This document shows positions 23,649 through 32,635 of a stretch of DNA of 64,000 bases, one piece after another. The notes under the pieces were generated by a model. The model was not told the DNA's origin. It saw nothing but the letters and a program-made list of their open reading frames with translations, and ran no database searches. The stretch comes from Lactococcus garvieae (GTDB lineage: Bacteria; Bacillota; Bacilli; Lactobacillales; Streptococcaceae). The number at the start of each line of letters is the position of its first letter. Position 1 is the stretch's first letter. Where the stretch lies: NCBI RefSeq assembly GCF_016758115.1, contig NZ_WIVG01000005.1, forward strand, positions 1-64,000. The letters are read 5' to 3'. Both the position numbers and the translations under genes were made by a program.

Positions 23649-25043
23649 ATGAAAACAAATTATGATGTGATCGTTACAGGTGGTGGCATGTCTGGTGCCT
23701 TCGCTGCGATTGCAAGTGCACGAAATGGAGCTAAAACGCTGATTATTGAGCAGTATGGCTATTTCGGAGGTTCTTTAACAGCAAATGGTGTCGGCCCTAT
23801 GATGACTTTTTTTGCAGGAGAAAAGCAGGTTATAAAAGGTTTGGGTGAAGAGATGGTCCAGCGCATGGTCGAAAAGGGTTACTCGCCAGGTCATGTGCTT
23901 GATTCTACCAATTATATTTCGTATTTAACACCATTTTCAGCAGAAGGTTTGAAAATTGTTTTGGATGAAATGGCGCAGGAAGCAGGATGTGATATTCTGT
24001 TTCACACTAATCTTGTGTCTGTTGAAAAAACGAACAGTAAAATTTCTTCTATTACTGTATTAAACAAAGATGGACTGACAAACTTGACAGCAAAATACTT
24101 CATTGATGCAACTGGGGATGCGGATTTAGCAACTGAGGCGGGAGTTCCATTCCAACTGGGGCGTGAATCTGACCAAGCGATGCAGCCGATGACGATGAAT
24201 CTTAAAGTTTATGGTGTGGACACACAAGAGCTTAAGAACACGGTTCTGAAAGATCCAGAGAAATTCCCACGGCTCAACCGAAATCTTAATGTAATGAAAA
24301 ATACGGAAATCCTTTCATTTATTGGTTTTGATGAGGAGTTTAAAAAAGCCAAAAAAGAAGGACGTCTCAGTATCCCCCGTGAAGATATTTTATTTTTTGA
24401 AACAAATGTCCCTGGTGAATTCATTATTAATACAACACGTATTATCAACGAAAGTGGTGTCTCCGCAGAAAGTTTGACCCGCGCAGAGATGCTCGGCAGA
24501 AAGCAATGTGCAGAGTTATTTAAGTTTTTAGTTGAAGATATTCCTGGATTCAGAAATGCGAAGATAGTATATACAGGACCAAGTATTGGTATCCGTGGTA
24601 CACGTCAAATTAAAGGTGTTTATACGCTGACTAATAAAGACGTCCTGGAAAGAACGGATTTTAAAACACATATTGCTCATTCGGGTTACCCCATTGATAT
24701 TCATAACCCTAAAGGTGAAGGAACAGTTTCAGTTCATAGTGCACAGAGTGAAGAAATAGAGCATGAGAAGTTTGATGCAAGTACTTTTGATAGCTATTAC
24801 AAAATCCCATATGAAATCATGATTACTAACGAGTTAGAAAATCTCATAGTAACAGGACGCTGTGTTTCTGCTTCCTTTGAAGCGCAGGCAGCGATTCGTA
24901 CGACACCAACAATGACTGCGCTCGGACAAGCAGCTGGTCTTGCTTCTGTCCTGGCTTTGAAAGAAAATCAGTCTGTTAAAGAAGTCGATGTCTCGGCATT
25001 ACAAGATATACTTATTGCACAAAAAGCTTATATTGAAAAATAA
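23649..25043 (+). CDS. FAD-dependent oxidoreductase (FAD_oxidored family)
   Basis: This is a 464-residue protein. I prefer ATG 23649 (9 nt after GGAG) to ATG 23643 (3 nt). The N-terminus is a dinucleotide-binding fold: YDVIVTGGGMSGAFAAIAS, then an acidic strand end LIIEQYGYFGGSL. The motif FIDATGDADLATEAG (~155) and the C-terminal VTGRCVSASFEAQAAIRTTP are typical of the pfam12831 FAD oxidoreductases that oxidise organic acids or sugar acids. It is followed after 13 bp by a permease gene, so substrate uptake and oxidation are probably linked. The substrate is unknown. Confidence 0.8.
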   Translation: MKTNYDVIVTGGGMSGAFAAIASARNGAKTLIIEQYGYFGGSLTANGVGPMMTFFAGEKQVIKGLGEEMVQRMVEKGYSPGHVLDSTNYISYLTPFSAEGLKIVLDEMAQEAGCDILFHTNLVSVEKTNSKISSITVLNKDGLTNLTAKYFIDATGDADLATEAGVPFQLGRESDQAMQPMTMNLKVYGVDTQELKNTVLKDPEKFPRLNRNLNVMKNTEILSFIGFDEEFKKAKKEGRLSIPREDILFFETNVPGEFIINTTRIINESGVSAESLTRAEMLGRKQCAELFKFLVEDIPGFRNAKIVYTGPSIGIRGTRQIKGVYTLTNKDVLERTDFKTHIAHSGYPIDIHNPKGEGTVSVHSAQSEEIEHEKFDASTFDSYYKIPYEIMITNELENLIVTGRCVSASFEAQAAIRTTPTMTALGQAAGLASVLALKENQSVKEVDVSALQDILIAQKAYIEK

Positions 25044-25056
25044 AAAGGAATAAAAA

Positions 25057-26337
25057 ATGGAAACTTTACAGTTAATCGGAATTATAGTTGTTTTCCTCGG
25101 CGCAGTAGCCCTGATGATGACACGCAAGTTGCCAACAATCTTGGCACTTCCAATCATGGCAATCTTAATCTCTGTTATTGCAGGTGTACCTTTTATGTCA
25201 GAGGACCCAGAGAAATTTACCTTGGTTAAGGGTGTTCTTGAAGATGGTTCAATGCGTATGGCCACAGCTATTTCAGGCTTGATTTTTGGATCACTTTTCG
25301 GAAAAATATTGACAAAAATTGGTGTTACCGAGCTGATTATCAAAAAAGCTGCAGAGATGGCTGGTGATAAAGCATTACCGCTTGCTCTCTCTTTCTTAGC
25401 CGTAGCGTCAGTTATTTTTACAGCCTCTAACGGGCTTGGAATGGTCATTTTGGTTGGAACAATCATTATCCCAATCATGATATCTGCGGGTCTTTCTCCC
25501 ATGATTTCTAGCATCATTCTTCTTTTGGCCAATGGTATTGGGGTAACTTTCTCAGTCTCTACTCTTGCGGTATATATTGATGTGCTTGGTCTCCCCCTTG
25601 AAACGGTGACATCTTATTCTTGGATGGTGGGACTTCCCTTGATTATCATGTCTATTATCATGGTGGTTTACTTTGTAAAATTTAACGGAAAACGTAGAAA
25701 AGCTTGGGCGATGCCCGCGAATAAAGGGCGCAACAATAACGTGCGCTCAATTGCTCTAATTGCTCCAATCGTACCAGTTGTTTTAGTTTTTGCTTTCAAT
25801 GTGCCACTTGTAGCAGCTATTATTACAGGTATTCTTGCTGCTTTATTATTAAGTACTCCGAAGAATCCAATTCATGTTGTATCCTCAGCATTTGTCGAAG
25901 GGATTCAGGATATTGCTGGAGCAGCAGGCTTGATGATAGGTATTGGTATGTTGCTGAATGCCGTCATGTCAGTAGAGGTTTCAACCATCTTGGATGGCGC
26001 AATTGAGGCTATCATTCCTAACGGTCCAATCATGTTTGTTGTAGTCTTCGGTTTGCTTGCTCCGCTTGCAATTTATCGTGGTCCATTAAATGTTTGGGGT
26101 CTTGGTTCAGGAATTGTTTCCTTACTTGTTGCTGGTGGTATGAACCCAGTTATGGCAATGGTTGCTTTGCGCTTGAATTCTAACGTACAAGCAGTATGTG
26201 ATCCTACAAACTCACATAATGTCTGGGTGTCAGATTTCACAAAAACAGATGTTAATGATGTGTTGAAGAAAACGATTCCTTGGATTTGGATTTCAACAGT
26301 TATTGGTTTGATTGCTTCAACTTTCTACTTGTTTTAA
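25057..26337 (+). CDS. Organic-acid permease (GntP/CitMHS-like)
   Basis: This 426-residue protein has about 11-12 hydrophobic helices spread over its whole length, and a conserved loop FTASNGLGMVILVGTIIIPI with IFTASNG as in ion-transporter-superfamily permeases (gluconate, citrate, lactate types). C-terminal NVWGLGSGIVSLLVAGGMNP and ALRLNSNVQAVCDPTNSHN resemble the hairpin-loop regions of this superfamily. It probably brings in the anionic substrate of the neighbouring enzymes. The specific family and substrate remain open. Confidence 0.7.
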   Translation: METLQLIGIIVVFLGAVALMMTRKLPTILALPIMAILISVIAGVPFMSEDPEKFTLVKGVLEDGSMRMATAISGLIFGSLFGKILTKIGVTELIIKKAAEMAGDKALPLALSFLAVASVIFTASNGLGMVILVGTIIIPIMISAGLSPMISSIILLLANGIGVTFSVSTLAVYIDVLGLPLETVTSYSWMVGLPLIIMSIIMVVYFVKFNGKRRKAWAMPANKGRNNNVRSIALIAPIVPVVLVFAFNVPLVAAIITGILAALLLSTPKNPIHVVSSAFVEGIQDIAGAAGLMIGIGMLLNAVMSVEVSTILDGAIEAIIPNGPIMFVVVFGLLAPLAIYRGPLNVWGLGSGIVSLLVAGGMNPVMAMVALRLNSNVQAVCDPTNSHNVWVSDFTKTDVNDVLKKTIPWIWISTVIGLIASTFYLF

Positions 26338-26439
26338 TACTTAATGCGAGGTGGGAGTAAACGCTCATCTCAAGTATTTTATTTGCTGGCAAATTTGTCA
26401 GAATGTTACTAGATTTTAGAAAAGAGAAAAATAAAGAAA

Positions 26440-28572
26440 ATGGGAAAAAAGGTAAGAATTGGTATTGACGTTGGAGGAACCTTTACTGATGCAGTAGCGA
26501 TTGATAATGACAGTTATGAGGTCATTGCCAAAGTTAAAATTCCAACCACTCACTCAGAAGGTGTGGCAAAAGGAATTGTGAACATTATCGATAAAATCTT
26601 GACAGAAAATAATATTGCGCCGTCCGATGTAACTTTCATCGCTCATGGGACAACTCAAGCAACAAATGCACTTTTGGAAGGCGATGTTGCGAAGGTCGGT
26701 ATTATAGGCATGGGAACGGGTATGGATGCGCGATCTGCCAGGAAAGAAACCGCAGTTGGTGATATTGAGCTGGCACCGAACAAGTTTCTAAGCTCAGAGC
26801 ATACATTTATTGATTCTTCGAAATTAGATGATTTGGCTATTGAGACATCAATTAAAGAGTTTATGGGTAAAGATGCGCAAGTTATCGTTGCTTCTGAAGC
26901 TTACTCCGTAGATGATCCTGAAAATGAAGAGCTGGTTATCAAACAAGCGCAGGAAAAAGGTTTGTATGCGACAGGTGGACATGAAATTTCACAGCTTTAT
27001 GGTTTAAAAATGCGTACACGTACGGCGGTTGTCAACGCTTCGCTCATTCCTAAGATGATGCAAACGGCGAATATGACTGAAGATGCAGTATTGAAAACCA
27101 ATATCCAATCTAACTTGATGATTATGCGCTGTGATGGTGGCGTTATGTCAATTAATGAAGTGCGCCAACGGCCTATTTTGACAATGTTGTCTGGTCTTGC
27201 TGCAGGGGTTGCGGGGGCACTGATGTATGAAAAGGTATCAGATGGTATTTTCTTTGAAGTAGGCGGAACCTCTGTTGACATTTCTGTAATCAAAAACGGA
27301 AAAGTAATGATTAAATATGCGCAAGTCGGGGGACACAAGACTTACCTTCGTTCACTAGATGTTCGGACATTAGCAGTTGCAGGTGGCTCAATGATTCGTG
27401 CTAATGATGGCAAAATTATTGATGTCGGACCACGCTCTGCTCACATCGCGGGGCTTGATTATGAAAACTTTACAGAGAAAGAAAATCTACTTAATCCTGA
27501 AATCGCGTTTGTTTCACCACGTGAAGGTGATCCTAGCGAGTATGTGATTATTAAAGGTGAGAGCGGAAAACAATATTCATACACTCTTGCAGGTGCAGCT
27601 AACTTACTTGGATATGTTCCGGATGGTGACTACGCTCAAGGTAATACAGAAGCGAACAAATACGCATGGGAAGCTCTAGGTAATTATCTGAAAATGACTG
27701 CAGAAGATGCCGCACGCGAAGTTATTCGTTTGGCCATTGATAAGTTAGAGCCAGTTATTGATGACTTGATTGCTGAGTATGAGTTGGATAAGAATTTTAT
27801 CACCCTTGTTGGAGGAGGAGGCTCTGGAGCGATTGTTGTTCCTGCCCTTGCTGAGCGCTATGCTATGAAGTGGAAATTAGCGCAAAATGCACCATATATC
27901 TCAACTATCGGGGTTGCCTTAGCTATGGTACGCGAGCAGATTGAACGCTCAATTGTTAATCCTACAGAAAAAGATATCAAGAAAATACGCGCTGAAGTTA
28001 TTGAAAAAATTGTTCAGTCAGGAGCGAATGAAGAAACTGTAGATGTCAATATCGAAATTGATACACAAAGAAATATTGTTCGTGCCGTTGCTACAGGAGC
28101 AACCGAATTGCGCCAAAAAAATCTTGGAGCCGAAGAAGTAACAGAAGAAGAATTAAAGAAGTTAACTGCTGAAGCGCTTTCTGTTGATGCATCTACTGTT
28201 GAAAGAAAAGCTCAGATTGGTCGCTGGAGCTTGATGAATTCCTTAGTTATAAAGAAAAAACTTTTCTTTAAGAGCAAGCAAAACAATATCTGTGTCATTG
28301 ATCGCGAAGGTGTAGTACGCTTTAAGCAGAGTAATGCCCACTCTTTTGTTTTCAAGAAAAATCAAGCGGATTCAGATTTCTTACAGTTTGTTGATGAACA
28401 TACGATTTATTCTGATGCCAATGCGACCATTCCGAAAGTTTATATATTTTATAAGGAAAAAATGTTAGACTTGACAGGAATGCAGACCATTGAGCAGTTG
28501 ACATCAATCTTGGATGTTGAAACAGAAAATTTGAACGATACAGAAGAATTAATCGCGGTTGCTTACAAATAA
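26440..28572 (+). CDS. Hydantoinase/oxoprolinase-family protein (HyuA-like)
   Basis: This is a 710-residue protein. The N-terminus GIDVGGTFTDAVAID (8-22) and AHGTTQATNALLEG (~69-82) are diagnostic of the HyuA ATP-dependent hydrantoinase/5-oxoprolinase subunit with its ASKHA-type phosphate loops; a second loop FFEVGGTSVDISVI lies near 270. Residues beyond ~530 form an extra domain, not HyuB-like. The window contains no HyuB partner. Members open a lactam or related ring with ATP, or carboxylate ketones. The neighbouring oxidase and permease suggest degradation of an imported compound. Confidence 0.8.
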   Translation: MGKKVRIGIDVGGTFTDAVAIDNDSYEVIAKVKIPTTHSEGVAKGIVNIIDKILTENNIAPSDVTFIAHGTTQATNALLEGDVAKVGIIGMGTGMDARSARKETAVGDIELAPNKFLSSEHTFIDSSKLDDLAIETSIKEFMGKDAQVIVASEAYSVDDPENEELVIKQAQEKGLYATGGHEISQLYGLKMRTRTAVVNASLIPKMMQTANMTEDAVLKTNIQSNLMIMRCDGGVMSINEVRQRPILTMLSGLAAGVAGALMYEKVSDGIFFEVGGTSVDISVIKNGKVMIKYAQVGGHKTYLRSLDVRTLAVAGGSMIRANDGKIIDVGPRSAHIAGLDYENFTEKENLLNPEIAFVSPREGDPSEYVIIKGESGKQYSYTLAGAANLLGYVPDGDYAQGNTEANKYAWEALGNYLKMTAEDAAREVIRLAIDKLEPVIDDLIAEYELDKNFITLVGGGGSGAIVVPALAERYAMKWKLAQNAPYISTIGVALAMVREQIERSIVNPTEKDIKKIRAEVIEKIVQSGANEETVDVNIEIDTQRNIVRAVATGATELRQKNLGAEEVTEEELKKLTAEALSVDASTVERKAQIGRWSLMNSLVIKKKLFFKSKQNNICVIDREGVVRFKQSNAHSFVFKKNQADSDFLQFVDEHTIYSDANATIPKVYIFYKEKMLDLTGMQTIEQLTSILDVETENLNDTEELIAVAYK

Positions 28573-28597
28573 CTAATTTTTAGGAGAAGCGTATAAG

Positions 28598-29230
28598 ATG
28601 AATTACAGATTTTCAGATGAATTTTTAGCCTACTTGGAATTGAAACAAGATATGCTTTTTCATAAAATACCTGACAAAAAGATTTCATATTATATTTCTT
28701 CATCCTTGGAGAAAGGCAAGGCACTAGCTCAGAAGTATCAGGGGAACACTCTGGAGGATTTATTTAAAAAGCTAGATATCTTGGTAACTCCAGCAAAAAG
28801 CGAGGGTTCATTTTATAAAGTGAAGTTTCGCGCTCAGTTTGAGGTTGATGCAAAGGGAAACAAGGAGATTGTGATTTACAATCGTTCTATACAAGATCTG
28901 GCGGATAAAAACGATGTGACTTTCGAGGGAATGAAAAAAATTGTGCTAGCCCATGAACTTTTTCATTTTTTGGAAGAAACACTTGATGAAAGTGTTTCTG
29001 AAAACCTTGAAAGCATTGAGTCCTTTAAGTTTTTAGGCTTGTCTAGAAAGGCAAAAATATCGCGTGCTAGTGAAATAGCAGCTAATGCTTTTTCCAAAAC
29101 ATTTTTGAAGCTAAACTATTTGCCAAATTACTATGATTACCAATACATTTTAAAGACAAATCAGATGAAAGAAAATGAACTTGAAGAAGAGTATCAGAAT
29201 TTTGAAAGGGTTTTCAAAATGAATAATTAA
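28598..29230 (+). CDS. ImmA/IrrE-like HExxH protein in the catabolic operon
   Basis: This 210-residue protein lies 25 bp after the HyuA-like gene with TAGGAGAA before ATG. It contains the zinc motif HELFH (119-123) in MKKIVLAHELFHFLEETLDE and a downstream SRASEIAANAFSKTFLKL, the E-x2-AN-x2-A pattern of ImmA-type metallopeptidases. No HTH is present. It has no phage context here, so a regulatory protease for the catabolic locus is possible. A strong terminator follows (29229-29260). Confidence 0.65.
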   Translation: MNYRFSDEFLAYLELKQDMLFHKIPDKKISYYISSSLEKGKALAQKYQGNTLEDLFKKLDILVTPAKSEGSFYKVKFRAQFEVDAKGNKEIVIYNRSIQDLADKNDVTFEGMKKIVLAHELFHFLEETLDESVSENLESIESFKFLGLSRKAKISRASEIAANAFSKTFLKLNYLPNYYDYQYILKTNQMKENELEEEYQNFERVFKMNN

Positions 29231-29260
29231 AAAATCGTGTGTCAGATACACGATTTTTTA
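29229..29260 (+). terminator. Perfect hairpin terminator
   Basis: AAAAAATCGTGT pairs with ACACGATTTTTT around gtcagat. It closes the FAD oxidoreductase-HExxH operon. Confidence 0.8.
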
Positions 29261-29282
29261 AAACTAGAGTAAGGAGACATAT

Positions 29283-30155
29283 ATGAAATTATTAGGAAGC
29301 ATTGAAGCTGGTGGGACAAAGTTTGTTTGCTCTGTAGCAAATTTTGACTATGAAATTATTAAAAGCATACAATTACCAACGACGAGCCCAGAAGAAACTT
29401 TGACAGCAGTGATAAAATTTTTTGAGAAATATGAACTGACAGCCTTAGCAGTAGGTTCTTTTGGACCAATTGATATTCAAGAAGATTCTGAACGCTACGG
29501 ATTTATTACCAGTACCCCGAAATTAGGGTGGAAAAATACGGATATAGTTGGACCTCTCAAATCAGCATTGAAAGTACCGGTTGTTTGGACAACAGATGTG
29601 AATAGCTCTGCTTATGGCGAAAAGATGTTTGGCAATGGTCAGGGCACACATTCTATAGTCTACTTTACCATCGGTACAGGTATAGGCGGAGGCTCTGTTC
29701 AAGGTAATCAGTTTATTGGGGGCATTTCTCATGCTGAGATGGGACACGCAATTGTCGAACGGCATGAAAAAGATCGTGATTTTTTAGGAGTTTGTCCGTT
29801 TCACGGTAATCGCTGCCTTGAGGGCTTGGCGAGTGGTCCATCGATTAAAGCACGAACTGGCAGGAGTGGAGAAGACTTGCCGGTAGACCATGAAGTCTTT
29901 GACTTAATCGCTTATTATGCTGGGCAAATTGCTTACAATACTTATGTTAATTTGGCGCCTGAGCGGATTATTTTTGGTGGCTCAGTTTTACAATCGATAG
30001 ATATGACTAAGGTTCGTAAATATTTTAATGAATTTAATAATGGATATGTTCAAACATCTGATTTGGATGACTTGATTCAAATTAGTGGTGTAGCAGATAA
30101 CGGTTCAGCAACCTTTGGAAACTTTGCTTTGGCCTTAGAGGCACTGAAAAAATAA
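29283..30155 (+). CDS. ROK-family sugar kinase (fructokinase-like)
   Basis: This is a 290-residue protein with AAGGAG before ATG. The ATP loop GSIEAGGTKFVCSV (5-18), GTGIGGGSV (~133) and the ROK zinc motif GHAIVERHEKDRDFLGVCPF followed by HGNRCLEGLASGPS (His and three Cys) match the Gram-positive fructokinases. It phosphorylates a hexose in the cytoplasm. It sits between the catabolic operon and the RpiR regulator and has its own start after a terminator. Confidence 0.85.
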   Translation: MKLLGSIEAGGTKFVCSVANFDYEIIKSIQLPTTSPEETLTAVIKFFEKYELTALAVGSFGPIDIQEDSERYGFITSTPKLGWKNTDIVGPLKSALKVPVVWTTDVNSSAYGEKMFGNGQGTHSIVYFTIGTGIGGGSVQGNQFIGGISHAEMGHAIVERHEKDRDFLGVCPFHGNRCLEGLASGPSIKARTGRSGEDLPVDHEVFDLIAYYAGQIAYNTYVNLAPERIIFGGSVLQSIDMTKVRKYFNEFNNGYVQTSDLDDLIQISGVADNGSATFGNFALALEALKK

Positions 30156-30193
30156 AAAAACTGGAGTTGTAAATCCCAGCTCTATTACATGTC

Positions 30194-31048
30194 TTACCAT
30201 TCGTATCGCGATGAATCCGCGGCTTGGAAAGAATTGATGATTGTATCACTACTTAGTTTTCTTTGGCGCAGTGCACGATTATCACGAAGTATTGTCGCAT
30301 ATATGATATCAAAAATGAGTGAGATCATAGGTGTGTTTGAAAGAGTCAGGCTGTTATTGGCCATGACATGATCAGGCGTAATCATCTTAATATCAATCAA
30401 ATTATCAATTTTTGGATTATCATTTGAAGACAGTAGCATTGTTTTGATATTATTCTTTTTAACGTTTGCCAAGAAGGGAATGATATCTTTGGTCACAATA
30501 GATGGAACTACTGCTATGAGCAAAGAATCGCTAGTCATATTGCTAATGGAAAGTTGGGCCTCTAATGGTTCTTTCAAGTGAGTGACTTCTAAACCAATTT
30601 GCCTTAGTTTGAAGGCAAACTCATCACAGATAAAGGAAGTGGGATAAATTGATATCAAGAAGATTTTTCTAGACAGAACAATTGTAGCAGCAGCCTCTTC
30701 AATGGTTTTTTCGTCAAGCAGGGCACAGGTGTTGACAGCCATTTTTTGGTAATCAGCAGTGATATACTCAAGTAAATTGGAGTCATCAATGTCCTCTTGG
30801 TTAAGTTTTTCAAACTGAGTTGTAGATTGTGCAAGCGCAATTTTGAACTTATTGAAACCTTTGAACCCGATTTTTTTGCAAAAACGATTGATGCTAGCCT
30901 CGGAAGTATTGATTTTTTTTGCTAGTGTAGTAATTGTATTGGCAATAACAAAATCGGGATGTTCAGTTACAAATTGGCTGATTTCGTACTCACTAGTTGT
31001 AAATGTAGATTCTAGTGATTTAATTTTTAATAAGACTGCAGATTGCAT
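30194..31048 (-). CDS. RpiR/MurR-family transcriptional regulator
   Basis: This is a 284-residue protein with GAAGG before ATG 31048. The N-terminal HTH (TITTLAKKINTSEASINRFCKKIGFKG, residues ~39-65) is the RpiR signature, and the C-terminal SIS domain (residues ~110-245) would bind a sugar phosphate. It is convergent with the ROK kinase gene and divergent from the SGNH hydrolase gene, so it probably regulates this locus in response to a phosphorylated sugar. Confidence 0.85.
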   Translation of the reverse strand: MQSAVLLKIKSLESTFTTSEYEISQFVTEHPDFVIANTITTLAKKINTSEASINRFCKKIGFKGFNKFKIALAQSTTQFEKLNQEDIDDSNLLEYITADYQKMAVNTCALLDEKTIEEAAATIVLSRKIFLISIYPTSFICDEFAFKLRQIGLEVTHLKEPLEAQLSISNMTSDSLLIAVVPSIVTKDIIPFLANVKKNNIKTMLLSSNDNPKIDNLIDIKMITPDHVMANNSLTLSNTPMISLIFDIIYATILRDNRALRQRKLSSDTIINSFQAADSSRYEW

Positions 31049-31142
31049 AGTAAGGTCCTTCTCCCTATTGTGTAATTCATTATATCAAATTTAAACTATT
31101 TATGAAATGGGAAGGGAAATACATGAAAGGGTTGGAAATAAA

Positions 31143-31793
31143 ATGGATTGGTCTGGAAAAAGAGGGCAGTGGTTTGGGGATTCAATTAGTGAACAGGATG
31201 GTAAACCTTATTCTGATACAGGTGAAATTGCTATTGGTTATCAAACTCTAGTAAAACGTGCACTGGGATTCAGTCATTTGGAGAATTTGGCGATATCTGG
31301 GCGACCTGTAGCGAATGGTTCTGCAAATGGTTCAGGGACAGTTTCGACTGTTTTAGAGGAGTATATCCCGAGTGACTTAGTCGTGATTGCAGGTGGAACT
31401 AACGATTATCGTTTAGATCGAAAAATCGGTAAAATAAGAAAGGAAGGCTTTGATGAGGACACTTTTATTGGTGCCTTTCAAACAGCAATAGAACATATTA
31501 AAAAAACTAATCCTAACCAAGTAATTGTCCTAATGGCACCGCTTCAGCGTGACAAAGATGGCTATAACTGTCAAAACCCTAACCTGATTGGCAATTACTT
31601 GAGAGACTATGTTAGAGCAATTCTAGAAATTGGTAATTATTATGACTTACCTGTGTGGAATGGATATGAAAAATCAGGTGTTAATGAGGCAAATGTGGGT
31701 CAATTCACTTATGATGGCTTACATTTGAATAATAAGGGATATGAGCGAGTTTGTGCAAGTTTGATTGTTTTTTTGGAAAGGCTAAATTGCTGA
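31143..31793 (+). CDS. SGNH/GDSL hydrolase
   Basis: This is a 216-residue protein; ATG 31143 is chosen for its GGGTTGG upstream, though ATG 31107 is possible. Catalytic blocks: GQWFGDSIS (Ser in GDS), VVIAGGTNDY (Asn block) and YDGLHLNNKG (Asp-x2-His). No signal peptide is visible, so it is cytoplasmic. It could deacetylate a sugar or release an acyl group from the substrate of this locus. Confidence 0.75.
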   Translation: MDWSGKRGQWFGDSISEQDGKPYSDTGEIAIGYQTLVKRALGFSHLENLAISGRPVANGSANGSGTVSTVLEEYIPSDLVVIAGGTNDYRLDRKIGKIRKEGFDEDTFIGAFQTAIEHIKKTNPNQVIVLMAPLQRDKDGYNCQNPNLIGNYLRDYVRAILEIGNYYDLPVWNGYEKSGVNEANVGQFTYDGLHLNNKGYERVCASLIVFLERLNC

Positions 31794-31865
31794 ATTTTGG
31801 GAAATAAATGGTTATCTCAATAATGCAAGAGGCATAAGTTGAGGATGTTGTGCTTTAATTATGAA

Positions 31866-32456
31866 TATATATAGGTGTGGATAATCTGGTTTGGAAGGAT
31901 ATTTATTTCAAGACAGGGATTGTGGATTGGAGCCATCGCCTTGAGAAAGATTCTCAATCTGGGAAATAATGCGTGTCAGAGGTATGAAAAATAAATACCG
32001 TTTCCGTTATCTCCAACTGAACGAAAGCCTCTTAGAGGAGTTACGTCAGTGGAAGAAGGAGCAGAAGGTTCTTCTGGCAAAAATGAATATTGAGCAAGCA
32101 GAAAATTAGTTTCTCTGTAGCTTTACCAGTCTGATGCCGTGGTGTCCACCAATCTTTAGAGAGACTGGCTCAATCGAAAATTGAGGAAGGTGGAGCAGGT
32201 TTACAACTTACCTCATATGACCCCTCATGGTTTCAGACACACCTTTATCTCTGATTCTCTTAATGCAGGTGTCAATCAATTCTCCTTAAAGGGGATTGTG
32301 GGACACTCTCCTGTATCCAATGTGACAGAGCATACCTATGGACATGTGAATGCGCAGGCTCAAAAGTCTGTTTTTGAAATGGTTGAAACCGCGCGCAGGG
32401 GATGGTACACTCTGGAAAAAAAGAAAAGCACCCGTCGTCGAAAACTAGTGCTTAAA
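31866..32456 (+). pseudogene. Decayed tyrosine integrase beside tRNA-Leu
   Basis: Three frames carry fragments: DNLVWKDIYFKTGIVDWSHR (about 31880-31960), KNKYRFRYLQLNESLLEELRQ (about 31985-32109), and the catalytic end HMTPHGFRHTFISDSLNAG plus GIVGHSPVSNVTEHTYGHV (32181-32456). Stops and frameshifts break the gene. It ends 12 bp from the 3' end of tRNA-Leu, the usual spot for an integrase that used that tRNA gene as its target, so an element once sat here. Confidence 0.7.
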
Positions 32457-32467
32457 CCTTGTTATAA

Positions 32468-32553
32468 TGCGGAAGGCGGGACTTGAACCCGCACAGCCAA
32501 GATAGGCCACAGGATCCTTAATCCTGCGCGTCTGCCAATTCCGCCACTTCCGC
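32468..32553 (-). tRNA. tRNA-Leu (anticodon AAG)
   Basis: It runs from GCGGAAG at 32553 to CTTCCGC plus discriminator A at 32468, 86 nt with a long variable arm as in leucine tRNAs. The anticodon stem CAGGA/TCCTG encloses loop TTAAGGA, giving AAG. CCA is not encoded. Confidence 0.9.
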
Positions 32554-32635
32554 GAAATGGTACCTTAACATGATACCATTTCGATAAGAGGAATGCAAGA
32601 ATTAACTTATTTATAGAATTTTTTAGTGTAAGTAC

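Noticed and set aside
28598-29230. Prophage remnant around the ImmA-like gene
   Set aside because: Neither a repressor nor any other phage gene lies near it; it is in line with the catabolic operon.
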